Assembly: GCA_016699635.1 (NCBI GenBank)
Contig: CP064983.1
Location: 2,480,001 to 2,544,000 of the forward strand
Direction: 5' to 3'
Length of the DNA: 64,000 nucleotides
Source: Bacteroidota bacterium
Lineage (GTDB): Bacteria > Bacteroidota > Bacteroidia > AKYH767-A > OLB10
The notes under the pieces were generated by a model. The model searched no databases. It saw only the letters and a program-made list of their open reading frames with translations, and was not told where the DNA came from. The position numbers and the translations under genes are program-made. This document shows, in pieces, positions 9,142 through 19,477 of the stretch. How positions within the stretch are numbered: position 1 is the stretch's first letter; every line of letters starts with the position of its first letter.

Positions 9142-10482
9142 ATGGCAAAAAAACAAGATCGCAAAGTATTCGTACTCGATACCTCTTGCATCCTTTTCGA
9201 CCACAACGCAATTACTAACTTTAAAGAACACAATGTGGCCATCCCTATAACGGTACTTGAAGAAATAGATCGTTTTAAAAAGGGAAATGACGTAATCAAT
9301 TTCGAAGCACGTGAGTTTATCAGATCACTCGATAAGTTAAGTTCGGGCGCATCACTTGGCGATTGGATTCCACTCAATGGCCCCACCAAAGGAAAGTTTA
9401 AGGTGCTGATGGATGAAAGCGGAAATGGTGTAGATGCCAATAAAGTTTTCGGTGAGAAAAAAGCTGACCATAACATTATTAATGCAGCACTGGCGTTGAA
9501 GCATGAAACCGATGAACGAAATATTGTTCTCGTAAGTAAAGATATTAATCTGCGACTGAAAGCTAAATCGCTTGGCCTACAGGCAGAAGATTATATGACC
9601 GGAAAAATTAAAGATATTGAAGGACTTTATACCGGTAAATCTGAGTTGAACAATGTATCTAAAAAATTAATTGATGCATTGTATCATGACGGTTTTTGTA
9701 AGTGGAAAGATTTGGTAAAATCACGCCCGGTTGCCAATCATTATTATATTCTTAAAAGTAAGGCAGAAGGCTCTTCTGCATTGGCGTTTTATAATCCTAT
9801 AACCGATAGAATTGAACGTATTCATAAAGATCATGCTTATGGTATAAAACCTCGTAATGCCGAACAGGCTTTTGCCATGCATGCAGTCATGAATCCGAAT
9901 GTTTTGTTGGTAACGGTTCAGGGTGTGGCCGGAACAGGTAAAACTTTAATTGCATTAGCATCGGCAATGCAACAAAAAATGAATTACCGTCAGATATATC
10001 TTGCGCGTCCGATAGTTCCGCTCAGCAATAAAGATATTGGTTATTTGCCCGGAGATATAAAGTCAAAGATTAATCCATACATGGAGCCATTGTGGGATAA
10101 TCTTAAATACATTCAAAGTCAATATCGCGAAACAGATAAAGAGTATCAGAAAATTTCAGATATGGTAGAGAACGAAAAATTGCACATCACACCATTGGCA
10201 TATATACGTGGCCGTAGCTTAAGTAATATTTGTTTTATTATTGACGAAGCTCAAAATCTGACACCACATGAAGTTAAAACTATCATTACCCGTGCTGGTG
10301 AAGGAACAAAAATAATTTTCACAGGTGATGTGTTTCAGATTGATACACCATATCTTGATGCACATAGCAATGGACTAAGCAATGTAATTGATAAGATGAA
10401 AAATTCTCATCTCTATTCGCACATAACTTTGGAAAAAGGAGAACGAAGTGAGTTGGCAAATCTTGCCGGTGAATTACTTTAA
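9142..10482 (+). CDS. PIN domain-PhoH family ATPase (PhoH2 type)
   Basis: The 446-residue protein joins an N-terminal PIN nuclease-like domain (FVLDTSCILFDH, then the acidic residues in EEIDRFK and SKDINLRLKAKSLG) to a C-terminal PhoH ATPase. The ATPase has a Walker A GVAGTGKTLIALA at about residue 262, ARPIVPLSNKDIGYLPGD, and a Walker B-like IDEAQNLTPHE followed by FTGDVFQID. Fusions of this kind are called PhoH2; characterised members unwind and cleave RNA. Acting on RNA here is an inference from the family. It is monocistronic, with its own promoter-like box, and lies 71 bases before the sugar transferase. Confidence 0.92.
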   Translation: MAKKQDRKVFVLDTSCILFDHNAITNFKEHNVAIPITVLEEIDRFKKGNDVINFEAREFIRSLDKLSSGASLGDWIPLNGPTKGKFKVLMDESGNGVDANKVFGEKKADHNIINAALALKHETDERNIVLVSKDINLRLKAKSLGLQAEDYMTGKIKDIEGLYTGKSELNNVSKKLIDALYHDGFCKWKDLVKSRPVANHYYILKSKAEGSSALAFYNPITDRIERIHKDHAYGIKPRNAEQAFAMHAVMNPNVLLVTVQGVAGTGKTLIALASAMQQKMNYRQIYLARPIVPLSNKDIGYLPGDIKSKINPYMEPLWDNLKYIQSQYRETDKEYQKISDMVENEKLHITPLAYIRGRSLSNICFIIDEAQNLTPHEVKTIITRAGEGTKIIFTGDVFQIDTPYLDAHSNGLSNVIDKMKNSHLYSHITLEKGERSELANLAGELL

Positions 10483-10541
10483 ACAAGTAACCGGATTTTT
10501 TAAATATAATTTTTATTCAAGGTAGGTAGAGATACAGAAGT

Positions 10542-10549
10542 TATCTTTG
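10542..10549 (+). promoter_or_regulatory. Bacteroidota-type -7 box immediately before the sugar transferase
   Basis: TATCTTTG fits TAnnTTTG and ends 4 bases before the ATG at 10554, which would imply a leaderless or nearly leaderless transcript. There is no Shine-Dalgarno-like sequence in the remaining four bases. Confidence 0.45.
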
Positions 10550-10553
10550 CGAC

Positions 10554-11144
10554 ATGATTAAACGATGCTTTGATATTATTGTATCATTAATAGCAATAAT
10601 TATTCTTTTGCCAATACTATTGCTCATTGCATTATGGATTAAAATTGATAGCAGAGGTAGTATTATTTACAAACAAATAAGAGTAGGTAAGGGAGGTAGA
10701 GATTTTGGTATTTTTAAATTCAGAACGATGCACCCTGACTCTGACATAAAGGGATTGCTGACTGTGGGTGGACGTGATCCAAGAATAACCAATGCAGGGT
10801 ATTTACTTCGTAAGTATAAACTTGATGAATTACCGCAATTGTTTAATGTGTTGAAAGGCGATATGAGTCTTGTTGGTCCAAGACCGGAAGTGCGCAAGTA
10901 TGTTTCACGTTATTCCGATGAACAACTAAAGGTATTAAGCGTAAAACCGGGAATTACTGATTTTGCAAGCATTCATTACAGCAATGAGAATGAAATTTTA
11001 GCGAAGTCAGCAAACCCTGAACAGACCTATGTACAGGAAATTATGCCACATAAGTTAGCACTCAATCTAAAGTATATTCAAGAAGCAAGCCTAATGACAG
11101 ACCTGAAGATTATTGCCGCTACAGTCATGAAAATTGTCAGTTGA
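10554..11144 (+). CDS. Undecaprenyl-phosphate sugar-1-phosphate transferase family
   Basis: The 196-residue protein fits the small monotopic phosphoglycosyl transferases (PglC/WcaJ C-terminal domain type). It has one N-terminal hydrophobic segment (residues 8-30), then FGIFKFRTMH, LLRKYKLDELPQLFNVLKGD and SLVGPRPE, which carry the catalytic Asp-Glu pair and the phosphate-binding residues of the family. These enzymes move a sugar-phosphate from a nucleotide donor to undecaprenyl phosphate, the first membrane step of polysaccharide or glycoprotein synthesis. The two glycosyltransferases at 14078-16449 could belong to the same pathway, but they are separated from it by a receptor gene. The sugar cannot be told from sequence. 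Confidence 0.9.
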   Translation: MIKRCFDIIVSLIAIIILLPILLLIALWIKIDSRGSIIYKQIRVGKGGRDFGIFKFRTMHPDSDIKGLLTVGGRDPRITNAGYLLRKYKLDELPQLFNVLKGDMSLVGPRPEVRKYVSRYSDEQLKVLSVKPGITDFASIHYSNENEILAKSANPEQTYVQEIMPHKLALNLKYIQEASLMTDLKIIAATVMKIVS

Positions 11145-11390
11145 ATAATAAGTTTATTTATAGACCTTTAATTTGTTTTTAAAACTGTGTTAATGGGTGT
11201 TAATTTTTCTATTGTTTGAGTGAGAGTAAATGATTTTAAAATGAGTTTTCAGTTGATGAAATAAGTTTTAAATCCGCTTAAACTTTAAAGAGGAAAAAAG
11301 TGTTATTGTTGCAATTGAATTGAACAGTAAAGAATTAAATTGACTATAAGTAGTTTTATAGCTGCCATTGAATTAAATAAAGAAGAGAAG

Positions 11391-14013
11391 ATGCGTAAAT
11401 TTTTGAATTATTACAAAAGCTTGTTTTTTGTTTTGTTGAGTTTGCCAAGTATAAACACAGCGCAAGCACAAATGCAGCAGATGATGCAACGCGGTATGAA
11501 TGCCGGTCGGCTCTATGGAAAAGTTGTAGATTCCAAAACCAATAAGCCTGTTGAATTTGCTGCAGTTCAGATTTCTGTTTTTAAAAAGGACAGTACGGGC
11601 ACATTAAAGGAAAATATTCTGAATGGACAGTTAACGCAGGGCAATGGAGATTTTAGTTTGGATCAGTTGCCGGTAATGGGTGAACTGACTTTTAAAATTG
11701 CTGCAATGGGATATAAACCTTATGAGCAAAAAGTAAAATTTGAAATAAAAATGCCTCAAGGTGGTGGTCAGGGAAATAATTGGCAACAGGCACTCAATGC
11801 TATAGATAAAGATTTAGGTAACATAAAGCTTGAACCTAATGTGGTTGCACTTCAGGAAGTTCAGATTGATGGTACAGCTCCGGTGTTGGAACTGCGTCCC
11901 GACAAGAAAGTTTTTAATGTTGAAAAAAATCCAATTGCAGCAGGAGGTACAGCAGAAGATGTGCTAAAGCAAGTTCCTAGTGTGAATGTTGATATAGATG
12001 GTAATGTAACCTTGCGGAATGCCGCACCGCAAATATTTGTAGATGGCCGTCCAACAACTTTAACTGTAGATCAGATTCCTGCTGATGCCATTCAGGAAGT
12101 TGAAATTATTACAAATCCATCAGCAAAGTACGATGCCAGCGGAGGGATGGCCGGTATATTAAACATTGTTTTGAAAAAGAACAGACGCATTGGCTATAAC
12201 GGAATGGTTCGTGCCGGTGCAGATTCAAGAGGAAGAATAAATCTGGGGGGAGATTTTAATGTGCGCGAAGGAAAAGTAAATGTGTTTTTAAGCGGCAATC
12301 TCAATCAGCGTAAATCAAAAGGAACTGGACTAACAGAAAGACAAACACTGGGCTCCACTCCAAATAATTTTATAAGCCAAAGTAATGAAAATTCCAGCAA
12401 TGGCTATTTTGGATTTATTCGTTCAGGAGCAGATATTTTTTTAGATAACAGAAATACCATAACTGTTTCGGGAAGTTATATGAATGGATATTTTAAACCA
12501 TTGGAGTTTTTACAAACAAAGACGGATACATTATTTCCGGGATATACATCTTCTTCTTTGTCAGACAGAAATTCTTCAAGCAAACGTGAATTTAAAAATA
12601 CAGGTGGCACAGTTGCCTATAAACGTCTTTTCCCGCAAGAAGGTAAAGAACTTACTGCAGATATAAATTTCAACAGTGTAAAGAGTGATATGGGAGGAAA
12701 CTACAGTACACAAAATTATCTGGGCACTGGCGAAGCTTACGGCAATCCTATTTTGCAGAAGCAAAGTATTGAAGGTGAAAACACATTTGTTACAGCACAA
12801 ACCGATATGGATTTCCCGCTTGATAAAAAGTCGAAAATTGAAACAGGACTGCGTGGTGCTATGCGCGATTACAGCAGTGTAAATCAGAATTTTATTTTTG
12901 ACGACTCGCAACAACAATATATTTTAATTCCTAATCAGACAGCAAATTATCAATATGTAGATCAGGTTTATGCAGCTTATGCAACCTACAGTAAGTCATT
13001 CGAAAAATTATCATTACAGGCAGGACTAAGGGCAGAAAGCTCGTTCTATGAAGGTGAACTTACACAAACAGGACAGAAGTTTAGCACAAATTATCCTGTT
13101 AGTTTGTTCCCAAGTGCATCGGCAAGTTATAAACTGAGTAGTAAAACTGATTTGCAGATAAATTATTCACGCAGAATAAACAGACCTAACTTTTTCCAGA
13201 TAATTCCATATTCTGATTATTCCGATTCTTTAAACATCAGTAAAGGAAACCCCGGATTGAAACCTGAGTTTACACATTCAGTAGAATTGACAGCCATGCA
13301 AACTATGAGTCGTAAAAATACACTGATGGCAACAGTTTATTATAAACAAACTGATGGGGTAATTACCCGTTATCTGAGCTATGAAACGGATACTATTTTG
13401 GGACGTAATGTATTGGTAAGCACCTTCCGAAATGCAAACACAAGCTATGCTTATGGGTTAGAATTAACAGCACAAAATAATATTAAAGGTTGGCTCGACA
13501 TTACTTCAAATATTAATGCTTATCAGAGTGTGATTAATGGAAAAAACATTGAGTCAAATCTAAAAGTTGAACAGTTTAGTTGGTTTGCAAAACTCAACCT
13601 TAATGTTAAACTGCCTAAGAATTTTTCTGTTAGTATTTCAGGTGATTATCAATCCAAAACAGCATTACAGTTAAATAGTAATAGTGGAGGACGTGGGACC
13701 AATGGGTGGCGGCACTCAAAGTACGGCACAGGGTTATATAAGACCAAATTATGGTGTTGATGCTGGTTTACGTTATGATTTTCTTAAAGATAAAGCAGCA
13801 TCACTTACGCTAAATGTTTCTGATATTTTCAAGACAAGAGTAAATGATGTGCATTCAGAATCTGATTTTTATATACAGGATAGCTGGCGCAAACGAGACG
13901 CACAAATTTTCAGATTAAACTTCAGCTATCGCTTTGGGAAATTCGATACCTCACTATTCAAGAGGAAAAATCAGAAAATAAATACTGAAGGTATGCAGGA
14001 TATGAGCATGTAG
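11391..14013 (+). CDS. Outer-membrane beta-barrel TonB-type receptor (one frame break)
   Basis: The ATG at 11391 follows AAGAAGAGAAG and starts a signal peptide (LFFVLLSLPSINTAQAQ). A carboxypeptidase-regulatory-like beta domain follows (GRLYGKVVDSKTNKPVEFAA), then a plug (EDVLKQVPSVNVDIDGNVTL; IQEVEIITNPSAKYDASGGM) and a long beta-barrel. This is the outer-membrane-barrel family widespread in Bacteroidota (OMP_b-brl_3-like). The frame breaks at the G3 run 13694-13696; removing one G restores GRGPMGGGTQSTAQGYIRPNYG, the final strands (SFRYRFGKF-like NFSYRFGKF) and a protein of 873 residues. The substrate is unknown. The upstream TTG at 11340 is not a likely start because it adds a charged tail before the signal peptide. 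Confidence 0.87.
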
Positions 14014-14061
14014 TGTTTATTCTTTCGTTCGTTAATGCATCTGAATTCGGTTCAAATGCAA

Positions 14062-14069
14062 TATTTTTG
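14062..14069 (+). promoter_or_regulatory. Bacteroidota-type -7 box for the first glycosyltransferase
   Basis: TATTTTTG fits TAnnTTTG and ends 8 bases before the ATG at 14078, implying a very short leader. There is no convincing TTG upstream. Confidence 0.4.
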
Positions 14070-14077
14070 GACGCTTT

Positions 14078-15295
14078 ATGAATGTACTTTATATTTCTTA
14101 TGATGGAATGACAGATAATCTTGGTCAGTCGCAGGTAATTCCCTACCTGAAAGGACTCACAGGTTATGGTCATCATTTTGATATTATCAGTTGCGAAAAG
14201 CCCGATAAGTTTAAAGCTAAAGAAATAGAAATTAGAAAGTTGCTTGATTCTTTAAACATAGGATGGTATCCTTTGCCATATACAAAAAGACCCCCTGTAT
14301 TATCAACAGTAATTGATGTGGTTCGTATGTACAGAAAAGCATACAGTCTGCACAAAGAAAACAAGTATGATGCAGTGCATTGTCGAAGCTATCTCTCTGC
14401 TATGATTGGTCAGGACATGAAAAAGAAGTTTGGCACCAAATTTATTTTTGACATGCGAGGCTTCTGGCCCGATGAACGCATTGACGGTGATTTGTGGAAT
14501 ATTAAAAATCCAGTTTACAGAATCATTTATAATTATTTCAAGAAAAAAGAACTGCAGTTTTTTAATGAGTCAGACTTGAATGTCAGTCTCACACATGCAG
14601 GGTTGAACGAAATTAAAAAAATGAATGTCAGCAACGAGCAAATAAACAAGTTCTCTATTATTCCATGTTGCTCAGATTATGAATTGTTCAAACCTTTACC
14701 GCGTGATTTGGCATTGGTTAAGCAGCTAGGTTTTGAAGCATCAAACAAGATATTGTGTTACCTCGGTTCAATAGGAACATGGTATATGTTTGATGAGATG
14801 ATGGCTATGTTTAAGCAGTTGCATTTTCAGGATAATTCCTTCCGCCTGTTTATTATGACACCTGAACCTCCATCAATGGTTTTCGATTCGGCAAAAAAAT
14901 TGGGAATAAATACAGATTTAATCAAGGTAGTGAGTGCAACGCGACAGCAGGTGCCAAAATATTTATCAATTGCGCATCTGGGAATTTCATTTATCAAACC
15001 TTGCTTTTCAAAACTAAGCAGTTCGCCAACAAAGATGGGGGAGATGCTTGCTGCAGGAGTTCCATTGATTTGCAACAGTGGTGTTGGCGATGTTGAGCGT
15101 ATCATTAATGAAACAAAGACAGGTGTAATAATTCATGGTTTTACAGAAGATGAAATGCAGTCTGTAGCAAAAAGAGCTATTGAAATGATTCAGGTTCCAA
15201 GAGAGAATATCAGAGAACAATCTCGTCCGGTTTTTGCACTTGAAAGCGGAGTTAAACTATATGCACAGGCTTATGAAAAAATGCAAAAACAATAA
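14078..15295 (+). CDS. Glycosyltransferase family 4-like protein
   Basis: The 405-residue protein has a GT-B layout: an N-terminal acceptor domain starting MNVLYISYDGMTDNLGQSQV, with HCRSYLSAMIGQ and DMRGFWPDERIDG, and a C-terminal donor domain with CYLGSIGTWYMFDEM and SPTKMGEMLAAGVPLICN, where the Glu would bind the donor. There is no membrane segment. The donor and acceptor sugars are not predictable. It lies 65 bases upstream of a second glycosyltransferase in the same direction, so the two probably act together in surface glycan assembly. Confidence 0.88.
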   Translation: MNVLYISYDGMTDNLGQSQVIPYLKGLTGYGHHFDIISCEKPDKFKAKEIEIRKLLDSLNIGWYPLPYTKRPPVLSTVIDVVRMYRKAYSLHKENKYDAVHCRSYLSAMIGQDMKKKFGTKFIFDMRGFWPDERIDGDLWNIKNPVYRIIYNYFKKKELQFFNESDLNVSLTHAGLNEIKKMNVSNEQINKFSIIPCCSDYELFKPLPRDLALVKQLGFEASNKILCYLGSIGTWYMFDEMMAMFKQLHFQDNSFRLFIMTPEPPSMVFDSAKKLGINTDLIKVVSATRQQVPKYLSIAHLGISFIKPCFSKLSSSPTKMGEMLAAGVPLICNSGVGDVERIINETKTGVIIHGFTEDEMQSVAKRAIEMIQVPRENIREQSRPVFALESGVKLYAQAYEKMQKQ

Positions 15296-15360
15296 TTACA
15301 AAATCATCTTTATTTTCGCAGACAATTTGCTGACCTTGTTTTTGCAGGCAACAAAAATTT

Positions 15361-16449
15361 ATGAGCCACAATAAGAAGAAAATTCTACTGATTTGCCCTT
15401 ATCCCGAAGATACTGCACCGGGGCAACGTTTGCGTTATGAGCAGTATCTGAATTTGTTCAGAAAAGAAGGATATGATATACATGTTTCATCTTTCATGAC
15501 CTATCGTTTTAACAGCATTGTTTATAAACCCGGAAATGTTCCAGAGAAAATATTCTGGACTTTGTTTGGCTACATAAAACGCTTTTTGCAACTGTTTACG
15601 TTATGGCGTTATGATGCAGTGTATATTTTTTTGTGGGTAACACCATTCGGATTGCCGCTGTTTGAATGGCTTTTTGTGCTGCTAAACCCTAATATGATTT
15701 ATGATATTGATGACATGGTTTTTCTTGGTCATTCTTCTAAAGCCAATAAGTTTATTAAAATATTAAAAGGTACAAGAAAAATTACTTTCCTGATGAAGAA
15801 GGCTAAGCACATTGTTGTTTCAACACCTTCTAATGAGGAGTTTGCCAGAAAGTATAACAATGCAATTACTGATATTTCAGTAGCTATCAACACAGATGTT
15901 TATCTTCCTGCAAATAAATACAGCAACAATGATGTTATAACAATAGGATGGAGTGGCAGTCACAGTACAAGCCGTTATTTATTTTTGTTGGAAGAAGTGT
16001 TGAGGAAATTTGCCGGTCGCAGTAATATCAGAATCCTGGTAATAGGAGACACAACGTTTAAGTTTAATGGCTTCGATTGTGAAACCATTCCCTGGCAATC
16101 GGCAACAGAGGTTAAAGACCTTCAGAAAATTGATATTGGCCTATATCCACTTCCTGATGAACAATGGGTTTATGGGAAGAGTGGAGGCAAGGCATTGCAA
16201 TATATGGCTTTGGGAATTCCAACCATTGCAACCGGAATCGGGACAAACTTCAGAATAATTGATGATGGCGAGTCAGGGTTTCTGGTAAGAACAGATGAAC
16301 AGTGGATTGAAAAAATTGAATATCTGATAAATCATTTTGAAGAGAGAAAACGAATTGGCATGAATGGAAGAATGAAGGTTGAGAAAGAGTATTCACTTCA
16401 TGTAAACAAAAAATACTATCTCGAAATATTTGAAAAGGTAGTTGGTTGA
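15361..16449 (+). CDS. Glycosyltransferase family 1/4 protein
   Basis: The 362-residue protein begins KKILLICPYPEDTAPGQRLRYEQY, a pattern common among GT4-like enzymes of surface polysaccharide loci (the motif here is split as ICPYPEDTAPGQRLRYEQ). The donor domain shows TIGWSGSHSTSRYLFLLEE and then YGKSGGKALQYMALGIPTIA with GESGFLV. A hydrophobic stretch around residues 75-110 (LWRYDAVYIFLWVTPFGLPLFEWLFVLL) could be a membrane-association surface. The ATG at 15361 is well placed after the previous gene. The specific linkage it makes is unknown. Confidence 0.88.
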   Translation: MSHNKKKILLICPYPEDTAPGQRLRYEQYLNLFRKEGYDIHVSSFMTYRFNSIVYKPGNVPEKIFWTLFGYIKRFLQLFTLWRYDAVYIFLWVTPFGLPLFEWLFVLLNPNMIYDIDDMVFLGHSSKANKFIKILKGTRKITFLMKKAKHIVVSTPSNEEFARKYNNAITDISVAINTDVYLPANKYSNNDVITIGWSGSHSTSRYLFLLEEVLRKFAGRSNIRILVIGDTTFKFNGFDCETIPWQSATEVKDLQKIDIGLYPLPDEQWVYGKSGGKALQYMALGIPTIATGIGTNFRIIDDGESGFLVRTDEQWIEKIEYLINHFEERKRIGMNGRMKVEKEYSLHVNKKYYLEIFEKVVG

Positions 16450-16490
16450 ATATTTGTTTGTCACTTTGTTTTAAGTATCTTAGCACTGCA

Positions 16491-17398
16491 ATGAAAAAGA
16501 TAATTTTTGTATTGCTTATAGCTTGTAGTCATTTTGTAGCTAAAGCACAGTTTGCACCTGTTGGTGCACAGTGGCACTACACGCAATGTACAGTTACATT
16601 TCCTTATTCCTGCGGCCCTGTTGAAGTAAATGCAACTGGAACTACTGTCATTAATGGCATTACATGACTAACCTACAGATTGCTCCTTTTTACTTGTGTT
16701 GGCTTTAATTATTTGCCTGTTTATCAGAGTAACGATACTGTTTATCGTTTCTCTACAATCTCAACACCTTTACCATGCTTTACGATTTTAATGCACAGCC
16801 GGGTGATATATGGAACATAGTATCAAACACCATTAATCAACCGCCACCGGCACCACTTACAGACACTGTGCGTATTCGTGTTGACTCAGTGAACATGGTT
16901 AATATCAACAATCATCCCCGAAAAATATTTTACATTTCTTATGCCGATTCATCTCACATTCCATTTGTTTTTGAAGGGCCTATTATTGAAGGTATTGGCA
17001 GTTTGAATTTTTTACTTACACAATTCAATTTATGCGATCCTCAGATAACTGCTTTTAGATGTTACAACGATTCAACATTAGGTTTGTATCAGCCCAACAC
17101 CTTGGTTGACTGCGATTCTGTAGTTGTTGTTGGTGAAAGTGAAGTAATCAAAAAAGACTATGTAAGCCTTTATCCGAATCCTTTCACAGATCAGATATGC
17201 ATTCACTCTGAAGATTTTTTATACAGAAAGTACGATATTAAATTAGTGAATATTGTTGGTAAGGTCGTTTATCACAGCAAGCAAAGGCAGGCTCTTGATC
17301 AACTTACAATTTATCCTAAAAATCTTGCACCCGGCACTTATTATCTGCTGCTGGAATCTGACAAAAAGGTGCTTCAAAAACGGGTGGTAAAACTTTAA
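16491..17398 (+). pseudogene. T9SS-sorted secreted protein, disrupted by a stop and a frame break
   Basis: A signal peptide (MKKIIFVLLIACSHFVAKAQ) at 16491 opens a frame stopped by TGA at 16665-16667. The same frame reads on with plausible protein (GFNYLPVYQSNDTVYRFSTI) up to about 16759, where one missing base moves it into the frame FTMLYDFNAQPGDIWNI that runs to 17398. The C-terminal 75 or so residues are a type A T9SS sorting domain (YPNPFTDQICIHSED ... LAPGTYYLLLESD). One added base makes the total length divisible by three, but the TGA remains. It may be a real pseudogene or a gene with two sequence errors. The mature region is not assigned to a known family. Confidence 0.75.
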
Positions 17399-17470
17399 TG
17401 TCTTTACTCGGTTATGCTAATCTAAAGAAATACAATTCCGATATTTGCATACTAAATATTTATTTTAAAA

Positions 17471-19477
17471 ATGGATAGCGCCCTCACAGATCAAAATATT
17501 TTCCAACTATATTGTAACAGCCTTACTTCTTACCAAAGACTAAAAACACTTGAGGTAAAGATTGGCGATGTAGCAATGGGAGCTAATCATCCCATTCGTG
17601 TTCAAAGTATGACCACTACAGACACTCTTGACACCAAGGCTACAGTTGAACAAAGCATCAGGATGATTGTGGCAGGTTGTGAATTTGTGCGAATCACTGC
17701 ACCAAGCATCAATGAGGCACGTAATCTTCAGAATATTAAAGACGAACTTCGCAAGAGAGGCTATAAAACACCTCTGATTGCCGATATCCATTTTACACCT
17801 AATGCCGCAGAAACTGCAGCTCGTATTGTGGAGAAAGTAAGGGTGAATCCCGGCAACTATGCTGACAAGAAAAAGTTCGACACTATTGAATATACTGATG
17901 TAACTTATGCTGAAGAGTTAGAGCGAATACGCGAACGGTTTATTCCATTAGTAAAGATTTGTAAAGAGTATGGTACTGCAATGCGCATTGGTACCAATCA
18001 TGGTTCTTTGAGCGATCGTATTATGAGTCGTTATGGCGATACACCTTTGGGAATGGTGGAGTCTGCTCTTGAGTTTTTGCGAATTTGTATGGATGAAGGT
18101 TATTATAGCATCGTACTTTCTATGAAAGCAAGTAATCCTCAGGTAATGGTTCAGGCATATAGACTTTTGATTGCTAAAATGCGTGCAGAGTTTATGGATT
18201 TGAATAATATGCAAAACACTTTGCCTGCTCTTTTTCCTTTGCATCTTGGTGTAACAGAGGCAGGCGAGGCTGAAGACGGACGAATAAAATCAGCATCAGG
18301 TATAGGCACATTACTCGAAGATGGTATTGGCGATACCATAAGAGTTTCGTTAACCGAAGATCCGGAACTTGAAATTCCTGTTGCACAAAAATTGGTGTCA
18401 CGTTATAATAATCGCACATCACACCAAACAATAAAACCTATTAACCATCATAAACTACCTTATTCTCCATTCAGTTACAGCAAACGACTAACAAAAGCTG
18501 TTTTGAATGTTGGAGGAAATCATGTCCCGGTTGTGATTGCAGATTTTTCAGGCAAGCAAAATATTTCTCCTGCTTCATTATTTCCTGTTGGATATAATTA
18601 TTCACAGTCATTGGATAAATGGCATATCAGCGATCAGGCATGTGATTTTATTTATGTAGGTAATCAACATATTTCATTTGCATTGCCCGGAACATTGGGT
18701 GTCATTTACAACAATAAAATGTGGCTACAACATTCCGATGATGAAAGAACTTATCCGTTGTTTAATGTGAATGAGCTGAATGATGCATTAAAATGCACTG
18801 CCGCCATAAAGTTTATTGAATTAAACACTGAAGATTTTTTTAAACAACAGTTGCAAGTTGATAAACTTTCTGATGCTGTTCTTGTCTTAAAAACATCTAA
18901 CGATCATGCAATGCCGGATTTACGTAATGTGTTTGTTGATATGATGCAGCAGAAAAATACTTTACCTGTCATCATAAAGCGTGATTATGCTAAAGCTGAT
19001 TTAGAAACATTTCGTTTACATTGTTCCACTGATGCAGGTGCATTGTTATTGGATGGTATGGGTGATGGTGTTTGGCTTTGTTCAGAATTAGTTAGTCCGG
19101 CAGATATTAATCAAACAGCATTTGGAATTTTACAAGCTGCACGAACACGCATTTCAAAAACAGAATATATCAGTTGCCCTTCATGCGGACGAACATTATT
19201 CGACCTGCAGGAAACCACTGCTAAAATCCGTGCACGAACACATCATCTCAAAGGCATTAAGATAGGTATTATGGGATGTATTGTAAATGGTCCCGGTGAA
19301 ATGGCCGATGCAGATTATGGCTATGTAGGTTCCGGTGCAGGAAAAATAACACTCTATAAAGGCAAAGAAGTCGTCCGCAGAAATATTGATGCCGCACTTG
19401 CTGTTGATGCACTCATTGAATTGATTCGCGATAATGGCGACTGGATTGAGCCTGCTGTAATTACACCGTCTGTATAA
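17471..19477 (+). CDS. ispG: 4-hydroxy-3-methylbut-2-enyl diphosphate synthase, long Bacteroidota form
   Basis: IspG (GcpE) carries out the [4Fe-4S]-dependent reduction of methylerythritol cyclodiphosphate to HMBPP in the non-mevalonate isoprenoid pathway. The N-terminal TIM barrel is clear (NHPIRVQSMTTTDTLDTKAT; PLIADIHFTPNAAETAA; MRIGTNHGSLSDRIM; HLGVTEAGEAEDGRIKSASG). The C-terminal cluster-binding domain has SCPSCGRTLFDLQETTAKI and GCIVNGPGEMADADYGYVG, with the three cluster cysteines. At 668 residues it is much longer than the about 370-residue E. coli enzyme, because of an inserted central domain between about residues 330 and 560. That insert is normal for Bacteroidota and Chlamydia-like IspG. 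Its stop overlaps the convergent nnrD/nnrE stop by 17 bases. Confidence 0.95.
   Translation: MDSALTDQNIFQLYCNSLTSYQRLKTLEVKIGDVAMGANHPIRVQSMTTTDTLDTKATVEQSIRMIVAGCEFVRITAPSINEARNLQNIKDELRKRGYKTPLIADIHFTPNAAETAARIVEKVRVNPGNYADKKKFDTIEYTDVTYAEELERIRERFIPLVKICKEYGTAMRIGTNHGSLSDRIMSRYGDTPLGMVESALEFLRICMDEGYYSIVLSMKASNPQVMVQAYRLLIAKMRAEFMDLNNMQNTLPALFPLHLGVTEAGEAEDGRIKSASGIGTLLEDGIGDTIRVSLTEDPELEIPVAQKLVSRYNNRTSHQTIKPINHHKLPYSPFSYSKRLTKAVLNVGGNHVPVVIADFSGKQNISPASLFPVGYNYSQSLDKWHISDQACDFIYVGNQHISFALPGTLGVIYNNKMWLQHSDDERTYPLFNVNELNDALKCTAAIKFIELNTEDFFKQQLQVDKLSDAVLVLKTSNDHAMPDLRNVFVDMMQQKNTLPVIIKRDYAKADLETFRLHCSTDAGALLLDGMGDGVWLCSELVSPADINQTAFGILQAARTRISKTEYISCPSCGRTLFDLQETTAKIRARTHHLKGIKIGIMGCIVNGPGEMADADYGYVGSGAGKITLYKGKEVVRRNIDAALAVDALIELIRDNGDWIEPAVITPSV

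Noticed and set aside
11340..11390. Upstream TTG start of the TonB-type receptor
   Set aside because: It would place 17 residues before the signal peptide; the ATG at 11391 has a purine-rich ribosome site.
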